Shown here piece by piece: positions 12,001 to 17,435 of a stretch of DNA of 57,690 nucleotides. Numbering within the stretch: the first letter of the stretch is position 1; every line of letters starts with the position of its first letter. Below the pieces are notes generated by a model. That model saw only the letters and a program-made list of their open reading frames with translations, was not told the DNA's origin and ran no database searches. The DNA comes from Acidimicrobiia bacterium (GTDB lineage: Bacteria > Actinomycetota > Acidimicrobiia > IMCC26256 > PALSA-610). The DNA is taken from the NCBI GenBank assembly GCA_036271555.1, contig DATBAK010000082.1, positions 1-57,690 on the forward strand. Direction: 5' to 3'. The position numbers and the translations under genes are program-made.

Positions 12001-13407
12001 GCGGCGAGCGGTACGTTCCGCAACAGCCTCGACACGACCACGATCACGACGGCGACGATCGCCAACGGTGCGAGCACGGTGACGGTCCGCTACCGCGACT
12101 CGCAGCCGGGCTCGCCGACCATCACGGCCTCGGTCGCCGGTTACACCTCGGCGACGCAGGGCGTGACGGTCATGACGCCGAAGCTCGTGTTCACGACGTC
12201 GGCGCAGTCGATGGCACCGGGTGCGACTTCCGGTGTGATGACCGTGCAGCGGCAGGCCTACGACGGCACGCCGATGACGTCGGGTGCGATCGCGATCCGC
12301 ATGGCGAGCTCCGCGGGCACCGGCTCGTTCCGGAACTCGGCGAACACGGGGACGATCACGATGGTGACGATCTCCGACGGTCAGAGCTCCGGCAGCTTCC
12401 GGTACCACGACACCGCGGCGGGCACGCCGACGATCACGGTGACCAACGGCATCTACACGCCGGCGACGCAGACCGTGACGATCGCAGTGCCTCCGGCGCT
12501 GGTGTTCACGACGGCGGCGATGACGACGGCACCGAGCGTGTCGACGGGCCCGATCACGATCCAGCGCCGTACTTCGGGCGGCACGCCGATCACGACCGGC
12601 TCGCTCACGGTGAGCCTGGCGAAGTCGGCATCGAGCGGTTCGTTCCGCAACGCCGGCGACAGCGCGGCGATCACGTCGGTCACGATCGCCAACGGCTCGA
12701 GCTCGGTGAGCTTCCGCTACCGCGACAGCGCAGTCGGGTCGCCGAAGATCACCGTGTCGGCGAGCGGTTACTCGTCGGCGTCGCAGACCGAGACGATCAA
12801 GCTCATGCCCAAGCTCGTGTTCACCACGACGCAGAAGGTGCCGGCGCCGAACGCGACGTCGGGTGCGATCACGATCCGTCGCCAGTCGTCGAGCGGTTCG
12901 GCGCAGACGTCGGGTTCGCTCACGGTGCAGCTCCACACCAGCTCGACCACGGGTCAGTTCGTGAGCGCCACGACCAACGCGATCATCACCACGGTGACGA
13001 TCCCGTCGGGCGCGAGCACGGCGAGCTTCCGCTACCGGGACAGCGCGTCCGGTGTGCCGACCATCACGGTCAGCGCAACGGGCTACGTGTCGGCGGGCCA
13101 GGTGGAGCGGATCGACGCGTCGCCGACGATCTCCGGACTGTCGGCGTCGTACACGACGGCTCGCAACGCCGCGAAGACGATCAGCTTCACGGTCGGCGAC
13201 ATCGACCAGGGCGCGAACGCGGTGACGCTGAGCGGCTCCTCGTCGAACTCGTCGATCGTGCAGTCGATCAGCTTCAGCGGCTCGGGCTCGGCCCGTTCGA
13301 TCAAGCTCACGCCCAAGGCGGGCAAGAGCGGCACGGTGACGATCACCGTGACGGCGAGCGACGGCTTCGTCACGACGACGAAGACGTTCACCCTCAAGGT
13401 CGGCTGA
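49..13407 (+). CDS. Giant secreted multidomain surface protein (IPT/TIG + HYR repeats)
   Basis: This 4452-residue protein starts at ATG with a purine-rich GAAGAGG stretch ahead. Residues 1-58 form an Arg-rich, long signal peptide ending AFA-AT. Next come a beta-rich region opening CTWQGSTTLW (60-480), nine IPT/TIG domains (about 483-1256), two domains sharing the pattern SSAANxTxG (about 1258-1495), a second copy of the opening region beginning CAWSGASSTTW (about 1500-2065), 22 HYR domains of 80 residues (about 2178-3938), four repeats of about 105 residues starting PxLxFTTxxxxxAP (about 3940-4355) and a final Ig/cadherin-like domain. HYR and TIG domains are extracellular beta-sandwiches used in adhesion. 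There is no LPxTG motif or C-terminal membrane segment, so it is either released or held by an unknown contact. Adhesin or S-layer-like matrix component is inference. It is followed by a strong terminator and appears monocistronic. Confidence 0.9.
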   Translation: MGTSTDRSAASNARPTTEHQRRPRRARLRARSTAFLAMLVAFAGPLSLLRWAEPAFAATCTWQGSTTLWTTTSNWSCGHAPTSADAVVIQGVTSNTATWPTLSASTTIGSLSISGRTTANGSRGGQLTVATGQLLTITGGLTVAGSQDSGSDNTFVGLTLSGTANLSAASVTLSTTVSGGATDAEIKVGSGTITDSGAWTNNSSDTAANSFQGGTGTVNLSGAAQTVSGSTTTTFNDLTLSGSGTKTFSGSFGINGDLTNNATLNQTTGTATFGGTSAQTISGAGQTFSALTLNNAAGASFSGATGNTTVSGALTLTSGALATGSNKVVAGSTSRTGGFVNGNLQKNLATGSSTTTFEVGSGTTYAPATVVASGVTTAGGLTVSSTGSEHPSIASSGLDPNKDANRYWTLTSNGVAGGTYSPTFTFVSGDLDSGVTTSSFRVAKFAASAWALQTAGTATSTTTQATGVSGFGDFAVGQIALTPPTVTGISPTSGPTAGGTSITITGTNLTGATAVKFGSVNATTFNVTNATTATATAPATITPGAVDVTVTSASGTSATGAPDKFTYNAATPTVSAVAPTSGPTGGATSVTITGTGFVTGSTVAFGANAGTGVVVNSATSITATAPAGAAGAVDVKVTNSAGTSSAVAGDTYTYVAAPAVAAVNPTAGPTTSGASVVITGSNFTNASSVKFGSTSAVGFTVNNDGQITASAPNGTAGNTVDVTVTTIGGTSATSAADHYTFTALPAVSSVSPNQGPATGGTSVTITGTNLANASAVTFNGVNAASFTVNSATSITATSPVGSAGTIDVRVATPGGNSTAVTGDHFTYVAAPAVSAIAPATGPTGGGTQVVVTGSNFSNASAVQFGGVAAATFVVNSATSITAYSPAGLGTVDVTVTTVGGTSTISGADQFVYDANAFPTVSSVSPSVGTTAGSTSVTITGTNFTTGATVSFGGVDATIFNVVNATTITATAPAQAAGLVDVTVSNSIATSLPNGNDHFTYVAPPSVSAISPAAGSSVGGTVVTISGANFTSATAVKFGSASASFSVTNDSTISATAPAGTVDTAVDVTVVSAGGTSSTSSADKFTYATTPSITNASPSSGPMAGGTAVTLTGSHFSAVTSVQFGSTSVPFTVVNPTTITTTTPSGTGVVDITVTNVITSVSGVTFAYVAPPIVTSVSPVAGSTVGGTSVTIRGTGFVGVNTVSFGTTGIFSYNVTNSTTITATAPTHAAGVVDVTVTTDDGGQSPASSADLFTYAAAVSGVTSSAANATYGAGASIPVQVTFTAPVTVTGTPVLALNSGGSASYTSGSGTSTLTFTYVVGGGQSSNDLDESSASALTLSGGSIQAGGIDAIVTVPAPGASGSLGASKNIVVDSTPPTITNVTSSAANGTWGTTAVVPVTVTFSENVIVSGATPTFALNSGATVNYSSGSGTSTLTFNYTVAAGQSSADLDATSTSALTGTIKDGAGNASALVLPTPGGAGSLGANKAIVIDTAAHTCAWSGASSTTWGTAANWNNCANVAPQPIDSVAIPSTTRDPIAVTTTVAGVDIQNGGLLTSSGSTTLNDTGDFTIESGGAFTFSAGAISVGGNLTDNGTLTPSSGTTVTMTGDGSQIGGSVSSVPFRGLTINPGAGGVVSLAKNISFASSTGGSSLLTVSSGTLDLSTFTASVTGSSGTRTFTLSSGATLKVGGASNFPSGFATNTLSSGSTVDYDAAGNQTVSNSAAYGTLKISGSGTKTLAGTTSVAGNLDIEGGTLDLSTFTANRSSNNNTLTVASGAGLRIGSTNGFPTNYATHSLDPSSTVEYAGTNQTVAAETYGNLKLSGTNTKTAAAGTTSVQGDFTLAGPTFAPASSTYVFNGAAAQTINGAPTFANLTVNNAAGLTLASGNVTVSGQLGLTAGVVATGANAVIANGSVSGGGSGSYVNGKLTRAIATGSPSVDFAIGDGGSYTPLTAAFASVSGAGSLTASTNGADHAAIASSDLDPANDANRVWTLTPGGALGFSSYNVTTNYAAGDLDSAATPNLFVARNYSGGVWNAPAGGSNAGASSVTGNGFTGTGDFVVGALYDTVGPVTSSVSAAPALTRSAPSVTAQADDLGTHTSNVVAAEFFIDTVGANGTGTAMAATDGAFDSTSEALNATLSASDFSALADGQHTIYVHAKDASNNWGDPASTTFTKDTTAPSITTPGNRTAEATGPDGALVSFTAPSATDAIDGVVSVLCGSNSGDAFPIAVTTVHCVSTDAAGNVANASFDVTVQDTTAPVVTVPSDLTREATGPDGATATFSASASDLVDGNADVVTCTPDSDSVFALGTTQVDCSATDAANNTGSASFNVIVHDTTAPVVSVPSDLTVEATGSDGATATFSASASDLVDGGVDAVSCVPDSDSVFALGTTQVDCAATDAANNTGSASFNVLVQDTTAPHITTPGDLTAEATSADGAAVAYAAPSASDAVDGTDVVTCSNDSGDVFPLGTTTVDCSTVDHAGNDISTSFDVLVQDTTAPHITASGDVTAEATSADGAVVNYDAATATDAVDGTDTVTCVPNSGDGFPLGTTEVDCTTTDAAGNDAAASFNVLVQDTTAPAITVPSDIAVEASDANGAVVDYTAPSATDAVDGTDLVNCSNDSGEVFPLGTTEVDCTATDAAGNIGTASFNVSVGDTTPPVLTVPSHLTLEATGPDGAVATFTPTASDTVDGTDVVTCSPVSGSVFALGTTAVDCSATDAAGNIGTASFNVKVQDTTAPVITVPSDQTAEATAPGGAVVNFTAPSATDAVDGTDTVICGSQGGDEFPLGTTTVNCLTIDAAGNGSAASFTVTVQDTTAPVITTPGHVTAEATSADGATVNYTAPSAADAVDVTDVVSCSNDSGDVFPLGTTTVDCSTVDAAGNDSSTSFTVTVVDTTAPAITVPDDIAVEAADASGATVNYTVPSSTDAVDVTDVVSCSNDSGDVFPLGTTAVDCSATDAAGNTGTASFNVSVGDTTPPVVTVPTDRTAEATSADGAIVTYTAPSASDAVDGTDVVACSNDSGDVFPLGTTAVDCSATDAAGNTGTASFNVTVEDTTAPVITTPGDLTAEATSADGAVVDYTAPSATDAVDGTDTVLCGSNGGDVFPIGTTEVDCVTSDAAGNPTLAQFNVTVQDTTAPVITTPGHVTAEATSADGATVNYTAPSAADAVDVTDVVSCSNDSGDGFPLGTTTVSCSTVDNAGNDSSTSFTVTVVDTTAPAITVPSHPTAEATGASGAVVNYTVPSSTDAVDVTDVVSCSNDSGDVFPIGTTAVDCSATDAAGNIGTASFNVSVGDTTPPVVTVPTDRTAEATGASGAVVNYTAPSATDDVDGTDIVTCSNDSGDGFAIGTTEVDCSATDAAGNTGTASFNVTVDDTTAPVVSVPSDVTVEATSANGATVNYAAASATDIVDGTDIVTCSNDSGDGFAVGTTEVDCSATDAAGNTGTASFNVTVEDTTAPVITTPGNLTAEATSADGAVVDYTAPSAADAVDGTDTVLCGSNPGDGFPLGATTVNCITIDAAGNDAAASFTVTVHDTTAPHITTPGNLTAEATSADGAVVDYTAPSATDAVDGTDAVTCSNDSGDGFPLGTTTVSCATVDNAGNDASTSFTVTVGDATAPVVTVPSHQAAEATGASGSVVTFTAPSASDAVDGTDVVTCSNNSGDVFPIGTTEVDCSATDAAGNTGTASFTVTVGDATAPVVTVPSDQAAEATGASGAVVNYTAPTATDTVDGSDVVACSKNSGDAFPLGTTTVNCTTSDAAGNHANASFHVTVQDTTAPHITVPANQTVEASGGLGSSVGFPTPTATDLVDGTDPVLCGSTSGGGFPMGTTTVNCSSTDAAGNTSHASFTVTVQDTTAPHITVPANQNVAATSASGAVVNYTAPSATDAVDGTDAVTCGHNSGDTFPIGTTTVNCSSTDAHGNTGTASFTVTVNNVVVTTPSLTFTSAPQTVGATLSTKTITVQRLSGAGVAQTSGALVVHLSSSAASGTFRNSLDTTTITTATIANGASTVTVRYRDSQPGSPTITASVAGYTSATQGVTVMTPKLVFTTSAQSMAPGATSGVMTVQRQAYDGTPMTSGAIAIRMASSAGTGSFRNSANTGTITMVTISDGQSSGSFRYHDTAAGTPTITVTNGIYTPATQTVTIAVPPALVFTTAAMTTAPSVSTGPITIQRRTSGGTPITTGSLTVSLAKSASSGSFRNAGDSAAITSVTIANGSSSVSFRYRDSAVGSPKITVSASGYSSASQTETIKLMPKLVFTTTQKVPAPNATSGAITIRRQSSSGSAQTSGSLTVQLHTSSTTGQFVSATTNAIITTVTIPSGASTASFRYRDSASGVPTITVSATGYVSAGQVERIDASPTISGLSASYTTARNAAKTISFTVGDIDQGANAVTLSGSSSNSSIVQSISFSGSGSARSIKLTPKAGKSGTVTITVTASDGFVTTTKTFTLKVG
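1498..3816 (+). repeat. Nine tandem IPT/TIG domain repeats
   Basis: Nine in-frame units of about 86 codons, each opening with a pattern such as PxVxxxSPxxGPxxGGTxVTITG and closing with TFxY. Units begin near bases 1498, 1762, 2020, 2278, 2536, 2797, 3055, 3313 and 3556. They diverge more than the HYR units, so this array looks older. Confidence 0.85.
6574..11860 (+). repeat. 22 tandem HYR-domain repeats (240-bp period)
   Basis: Twenty-two units of almost exactly 240 bp encode HYR domains with the shared frame APxITxPxxxTAEAT, ATDAVDGTDxVTC and DAAGNxxxASFxVxVxDTT. Each unit has two cysteines (in VxC and VxC), which can form one disulfide per domain. A higher-order period of 960 bp is visible: units 9-11 (from about 8500) and 13-15 (from about 9460) are almost identical, which indicates a recent segmental duplication. 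Confidence 0.9.
11866..13113 (+). repeat. Four tandem ~105-residue C-terminal repeats
   Basis: Four related units begin LTFTSAPQTV, LVFTTSAQSM, LVFTTAAMTT and LVFTTTQKVP and each ends with a SFRYRDSxxGxPxITV-type strand. They look like an Ig-like beta-sandwich of the surface-protein type, but I cannot name the family. Confidence 0.75.
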
Positions 13408-13446
13408 TCGCAAACGGATCTCGGCGGGCGGGGTACCCACCGGGGC

Positions 13447-13482
13447 AAACGGCGGCAGCAGGTTCTCCTGCTGCCGCCGTTT
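13447..13482 (+). terminator. Perfect 16-bp hairpin after the giant gene
   Basis: AAACGGCGGCAGCAGG pairs perfectly with CCTGCTGCCGCCGTTT across a TTCT loop, 40 bases after the stop codon. The stem ends in TTT on the plus strand. This is the clearest intrinsic-terminator-like structure in the window. Confidence 0.85.
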
Positions 13483-13519
13483 CGGTGATGTCGGGTCGCG
13501 CTCGCTGCGTGTCGGTGCC

Positions 13520-15394
13520 GTGACGCGGTCACGCAGTGCTCAACCGACCGCCGCACCGCGTCGATTGGAGAGCGTGCGAACCGCGCGGCGCTGCCTCGTC
13601 GGGTCGGCGCTCCTCGCGCTGATCTCCTTCGCGTCCGTCGCGCCCGCGAGTGCCGCGGGACCGTTGACGCTCGCCGCGCATCCGACGGTTCCCGCGTTCC
13701 AGCCGTCGTGGGCGACGAACACGCGTCAGTCCGACGCGCCCGATCCCGCCGTCGTGCGGGTCGGCTCGACGTACTACGCCTACACGACCGGCACGATGTG
13801 GGGAAACCACATCGGTGTTCTCGTGTCGTCGCAACCGAGCTCGGGCTGGCACACGCTGCAGAACCGGTCGTTCGGATCGTCGGCGTTCGGCTCGCTCCCC
13901 GCGGGCACGTCGGTGCGTCCGTGGCAAATCAACGGTTCGCAGCACGCGCCGGGAGTGTTCGCGTTCGCCGGCAAGTACGTGATGTTCTACACGGCGCAAA
14001 CCGTGTCCGGGCACGGCGGTCACTACTGCCTCTCGGTCGCGACCGCGAGCGCACCGGCGGGTCCGTTCAGCGATACGTCGAGCGGACCGCTGCTCTGTCG
14101 CGACAGCGAGGGCGGCGTCATCGACCCGCAGCCGTTCGTCGACGCGGCGGGCAACCCATGGCTCTACTTCAAGACCTACGACGACGTGAACCATGGATCG
14201 ACGCCCGCGCGCATCTACGCGGTCGCGCTGTCGGGGAACGGTCAGCAACCGATCGGTACCGCGCACATCGTGCTCGCGCAGGAGAGCCTGACGAGCCCGT
14301 TCGAGACCGTCGAGAACCCGCAGATGATCCGCGCCGGCGGGCGCTACGTGCTCGTCTTCTCGCGCGGGCTCTACACGTCGAACGCGTACCGCATGGGCGA
14401 CGCGCTCTGCGACGGTCCCGCGGGGCCGTGTCACGAGTCGACGTCCTCGCTCGTCACCACGTACCCGAACGCGGGTGGGCCCGGCGGCGGCACCGCGTTC
14501 GCCGACGCGTCCGGACGACTCTGGCTCACCTACGCGGCCTGGAACACGGGATGCACGCAGTACCGCGTCGACAACTCGTGCGCGCGCCGGCTCTTCGTCG
14601 CGCCGCTGAACGCGACCGGACCGATCGTGTGCCACGCAGTGAACCCGGTGCGCGGCTACCGCATGGTCGCATCCGACGGCGGCATCTTCGTGTTCGGCAC
14701 CGAGCAGTTCTGCGGCAGCACCGGCGACATCTCGCTCAACTCGCCGATTGTCGGCATGGCCCGCACGCCGAGCAGCGGCGGCTACTGGTTGGTCGCGTCC
14801 GACGGCGGGATCTTCTCGTTCGGTGATGCGCACTTCTACGGCTCGACGGGTGCGATCCATCTGAACCAGCCGATCGTCGGCATGACCGCGTCACCCTCGG
14901 GACACGGCTACTGGTTCGTGGCGCGCGACGGCGGGATCTTCTCGTTCGGTGATGCGCACTTCTACGGCTCGACCGGCGCGATCCATCTCAACTCGCCGAT
15001 CGTCGGCATGGCCGCGACGCGTTCCGGCCACGGCTACTGGTTGGTCGCGGCCGACGGCGGTGTGTTCTCGTTCGGCGACGCGCACTTCTTCGGTTCGACG
15101 GGTGCCATCAAGTTGAACCAGCCGATCGTGGGGATGGCGCCGTCGCCGACGGGTCACGGGTACTGGTTCGTGGCGCGCGACGGTGGGATCTTCTCGTTCG
15201 GCGACGCGCGCTTCTTCGGTTCGACCGGCGCGATCAAGTTGAACCAGCCGATCGTCGGCATGAGCGCGTCGGCGAGTGGTCACGGCTACTGGTTCGTCGC
15301 GGCCGACGGTGGGATCTTCTCGTTCGGCGACGCGCACTTCTACGGCTCGACCGGCAGCGTGCACCTCGTCCGCCCCATCGTCGGGATCGCGTAG
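13520..15394 (+). CDS. Secreted GH43-like beta-propeller protein with SFGDA repeats
   Basis: A 624-residue exported protein. The GTG start gives an Arg-rich signal peptide ending APASAA (about residue 46); a second GTG at 13574 would also keep it. Residues 65-370 resemble a family-43 five-bladed propeller: APDPAVV supplies the usual first Asp, GVIDPQPFVD the second acid and VENPQMI the Glu. The rest (about 375-624) is six copies of a 41-residue repeat with core DGGIFSFGDAHFYGSTG and NQPIVGM, widespread in exported actinobacterial proteins and probably forming a second propeller. It probably binds or trims extracellular glycans such as arabinans; the substrate cannot be told from sequence. It lies 112 bases after the giant gene but beyond a terminator, so it likely has its own promoter. 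Confidence 0.8.
   Translation: MTRSRSAQPTAAPRRLESVRTARRCLVGSALLALISFASVAPASAAGPLTLAAHPTVPAFQPSWATNTRQSDAPDPAVVRVGSTYYAYTTGTMWGNHIGVLVSSQPSSGWHTLQNRSFGSSAFGSLPAGTSVRPWQINGSQHAPGVFAFAGKYVMFYTAQTVSGHGGHYCLSVATASAPAGPFSDTSSGPLLCRDSEGGVIDPQPFVDAAGNPWLYFKTYDDVNHGSTPARIYAVALSGNGQQPIGTAHIVLAQESLTSPFETVENPQMIRAGGRYVLVFSRGLYTSNAYRMGDALCDGPAGPCHESTSSLVTTYPNAGGPGGGTAFADASGRLWLTYAAWNTGCTQYRVDNSCARRLFVAPLNATGPIVCHAVNPVRGYRMVASDGGIFVFGTEQFCGSTGDISLNSPIVGMARTPSSGGYWLVASDGGIFSFGDAHFYGSTGAIHLNQPIVGMTASPSGHGYWFVARDGGIFSFGDAHFYGSTGAIHLNSPIVGMAATRSGHGYWLVAADGGVFSFGDAHFFGSTGAIKLNQPIVGMAPSPTGHGYWFVARDGGIFSFGDARFFGSTGAIKLNQPIVGMSASASGHGYWFVAADGGIFSFGDAHFYGSTGSVHLVRPIVGIA
14644..15392 (+). repeat. Six 123-bp SFGDA repeats
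   Basis: Six in-frame units of 41 codons, core GYWxVAxDGGIFSFGDAxF followed by GSTGAIxLNxPIVGM. The first unit is degenerate (DGGIFVFGTEQFCGSTG); units 2-6 are near-identical, including at synonymous positions, which suggests recent amplification or gene conversion. Confidence 0.9.
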
Positions 15395-15408
15395 TACGGC
15401 GCAGGTCC

Positions 15409-15497
15409 GCCGGCAGCGAGCGCGACCAGAGTTATGGAGCGGCGAGCGTCCGCGGGTCGGGTATCCCGGCCGGCAGCGAGCGCGACCAGAGTTATGG
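15409..15497. repeat. 29-bp direct repeat, 60-bp period, between convergent genes
   Basis: A 29-bp sequence beginning GCCGGCAGCGAGCGCGACCA and ending GAGTTATGG occurs exactly twice, at 15409-15437 and 15469-15497, offset by 60 bases; flanking bases GCG-GCGAGC are also similar. The second copy contains the TAA stop (15492-15494) of the minus-strand redoxin gene. No terminator hairpin is obvious between these convergent genes. Confidence 0.75.
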
Positions 15498-16508
15498 CGC
15501 CGCGAGCCCGTGGTAGGGCTGGCCGGCCGCCTGCCATTCCTCGTAGAGCGCGAAGAACGTGGCGCCGAACGGATCGTCACCGATCAGCGGCAGCAGCGCG
15601 CGGCGAATGGTGAAGTCGTGCGGTGCGCGCTCCGCGGCGAGCGCGAAGTGTCGTTGCGCGGTGTCGGTGTCGCCCGCGCGGCGCGCGTGCACGGCGACTC
15701 GGAAGTGCAGGCGCGCGAGCACCTCGTCGGGGCTGAGGTCGTCGACCGGCGGCTCGGCATCGGCCGGGATCGAACCCGTGTGCACCCACGCGCGCACGAG
15801 GTCGAGGTGGGGCGCGGCCTCGACGCCGGTGAAGTCCTTGAACAGGTCGTTCGAGAAGGCGACCCCGTTCGGTCGCACGATGTGATCGTCCTCGTCGATC
15901 CAGATCACCGTCGGCACGTTGCTGATCGCGAACAGCTCGCTCACGACGTGCTCGGGATCGAGCAGCACGGGGTACGTGATGTTCTCGGTGAACGGCCGGA
16001 CGTCGTCAGCCGACTCGTCGAGCGCGACCGCGACGATGGTGAACCCGTCGGCGGCGAGCTCGTCGTGCAGGTCCTGCCAACCTGGCAGGTCGTAGCGGCA
16101 GCCTCACCAGGAGGCGAACGCGACGAGCAGGCGCTTCTTGCCGTGCCACTGCGCGAAATCGTGCTCGACGCCGTCGAGATCGCGCAGACGAAAGTCGGGT
16201 ACGCGGCGCGCTCGGAGCGCGTCGGAGCGCGTCTCCGCGTCGAGCGCGATCGCCGCGAGACCGGCGGACGCGTCGACGACCGCGGGCCGGCCGAGCGCGT
16301 CCGCGACCGCGGCGAGGTCGAGCCGATCACCGACGAGCAGACGTTCCCGGTCGCGCACGGGCACGCACACGTCGTCGCGGCAGAGGCCCTCGGGCTTCCA
16401 CTCCCACCCGATCGCGGCGTGCAGCGCGTCGGCGTCGAGCAGCAGGCGATCGCCGTCGGCGGTCGCGTCGACCGCGACGGCTTCGTCGGTCACGATCGTC
16501 GCGCGCAT
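15492..16508 (-). CDS. Probable selenocysteine-containing thioredoxin-fold redoxin (in-frame TGA)
   Basis: Read as one gene, this encodes 338 residues with an in-frame TGA at codon 135 (16104-16106). Residues before it end KKRLLVAFASW and those after begin GCRYDLPGWQ, so TGA falls exactly where redoxins of the AhpC/ResA type carry the N-terminal active-site Cys (ASWCGC). The same frame continues through a normal thioredoxin fold: FTIVAVALDES, TYPVLLDP and cis-Pro-type NVPTVIWID. An N-terminal domain holds a GLCRDDVCVPV cysteine pair and the C-terminus looks helical/TPR-like. A SECIS-like hairpin follows the TGA. The ATG at 16508 overlaps the stop of the upstream nucleosidase gene (TGATG), indicating translational coupling. 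It probably reduces disulfides or peroxides in the cytoplasm; no signal peptide is seen. The alternative is a pseudogene or a Cys-to-stop sequence error. Confidence 0.75.
16071..16091 (-). promoter_or_regulatory. bSECIS-like hairpin after the in-frame TGA
   Basis: On the minus strand the RNA forms a 6-bp stem CCUGCC/GGCAGG with loop AGGUU, extended by an A/A mismatch and a G-C pair. The loop starts 21 bases after the UGA and has G at its second position. This meets the described bacterial SECIS pattern (a UGA-to-loop distance of about 16-37 bases, a small loop with an early G) and resembles the GGU loop of E. coli fdhF. Confidence 0.6.
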
Positions 16509-17230
16509 CACGCGCTCGCCTTCGCGGCCGCGGCGATCGCGGCGTCGGCCGCGGCCTCCGTCGCGCGCAGCGCGCCCTTCGCGAGACGCGCCATACGCGG
16601 GATGCGTTGCGGGTGCAGCAGGAAGTAGCGGAGGACCGCGATCGGGTTCGGTGTGCCGTCCTGGTTGCTGAGACGGAAGATCTCTTCGTCGACACTGCCG
16701 TCGGTCGCGCGGTCGCTGATCGTGCGGAACACCGACCACGGGATGCCGTGCTGCTCGCACACCTGCGCGATCGCGGCCGTCTCCATGTCGAGTGACACGA
16801 CGCCTTGTGCGCGAAGTCCCGCGATGAGCTCGAGATCGGTGTGGAGCTCGTTCGTCGTCCACATCTTTCCGTGGGGTGTGCCGTCGGCGAGGGCCTCGGG
16901 TCGGTACTCGGAACCGGTCGCGCCGTCGACGACGACCTCGGGCAACACGAGCGTGCCGATCGGCGTCTCGTTCTCGACCGCGCCCGTGATGCCGAAGACG
17001 ACGACGCGCTCCGCGTCGACCGCGCCGAGCAACCGTTCCGTCGCGTGCGCCGCGAGGTCGGTGCCCATGCCGGTCGCGATCGCGACGACGTCACGTCCGG
17101 CGAAGGATCCCGCGCGCACCTCGACCGGGCCGATCGCCGTCTTGCGCAGTGCCAGCTTCTTCGCGAGCGGCTTGAGCTCCATCGGCATCGCGCACACGAA
17201 AGCGATCGGACGCGCGGCCGTGGGTTCCAC
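16508..17230 (-). CDS. Nucleoside phosphorylase/nucleosidase-family protein
   Basis: The 240-residue product from GTG 17230 fits the PNP/UDP phosphorylase and MTA/SAH nucleosidase superfamily in length and motifs: PIAFVCAMPMELKPL at the N-terminus (where nucleosidases bind substrate and water-activating Glu), ATGMGTDLAA, VFGITGAVE, and the hallmark VSLDMETAAIAQVCE followed by FRTISDRA with the catalytic Asp. Upstream in-frame starts to 17353 are possible but the added residues look non-coding. Substrate may be methylthioadenosine, S-adenosylhomocysteine or another purine nucleoside. It is the first gene of a two-gene unit with the TGA-containing redoxin, whose ATG overlaps its stop. I see no direct biochemical reason for this pairing. 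Confidence 0.75.
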   Translation of the reverse strand: MEPTAARPIAFVCAMPMELKPLAKKLALRKTAIGPVEVRAGSFAGRDVVAIATGMGTDLAAHATERLLGAVDAERVVVFGITGAVENETPIGTLVLPEVVVDGATGSEYRPEALADGTPHGKMWTTNELHTDLELIAGLRAQGVVSLDMETAAIAQVCEQHGIPWSVFRTISDRATDGSVDEEIFRLSNQDGTPNPIAVLRYFLLHPQRIPRMARLAKGALRATEAAADAAIAAAAKASA

Positions 17231-17254
17231 GCCGCGGATGATACGAGCAGACTC

Positions 17255-17413
17255 GTGACCGTGATCAAGATCGTCTTCTGCCTCCGCCGCCGCGCCGAGA
17301 TGACGCGGGAGGAGTTCCAGACCTACTGGCGCGAGCAACGCGCGCCGCTGCATCGACCTCGCCCGATCACCCCTCTTCCTCGCCGAGGAGCACGTGGTCG
17401 TGCCCTGACGTGA
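17255..17413 (+). pseudogene. EthD-domain gene remnant with internal deletion
   Basis: From GTG 17261 the frame reads IKIVFCLRRRAEMTREEFQ-TYWREQRAPL, the standard N-terminus of EthD-family dimeric alpha/beta-barrel proteins. The next bases, in another frame, read DLARSPLFLAEEHVVVP and stop at 17408, which is the standard EthD C-terminus. About 55-60 middle residues are missing and the two ends are joined out of frame, so the gene is broken. The intact frame itself runs on to 17413 with a nonsense tail. Confidence 0.7.
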
Positions 17414-17435
17414 CGTCCGTCACCGGATAACTGTT

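Noticed and set aside
4876-13440. A continuous 2854-codon frame on the minus strand, opposite the giant gene
   Set aside because: It is Arg/His/Asp-rich with no domain pattern, lies exactly opposite a clearly coding repeat gene, and is explained by high GC at third codon positions combined with the 240-bp repeats.
16104-16106. In-frame TGA read as a simple pseudogene or sequencing error
   Set aside because: Possible but less likely: coding potential and fold continue unbroken on both sides, the TGA is at the one position where Sec is expected, and a SECIS-like hairpin follows. Kept as the main alternative.
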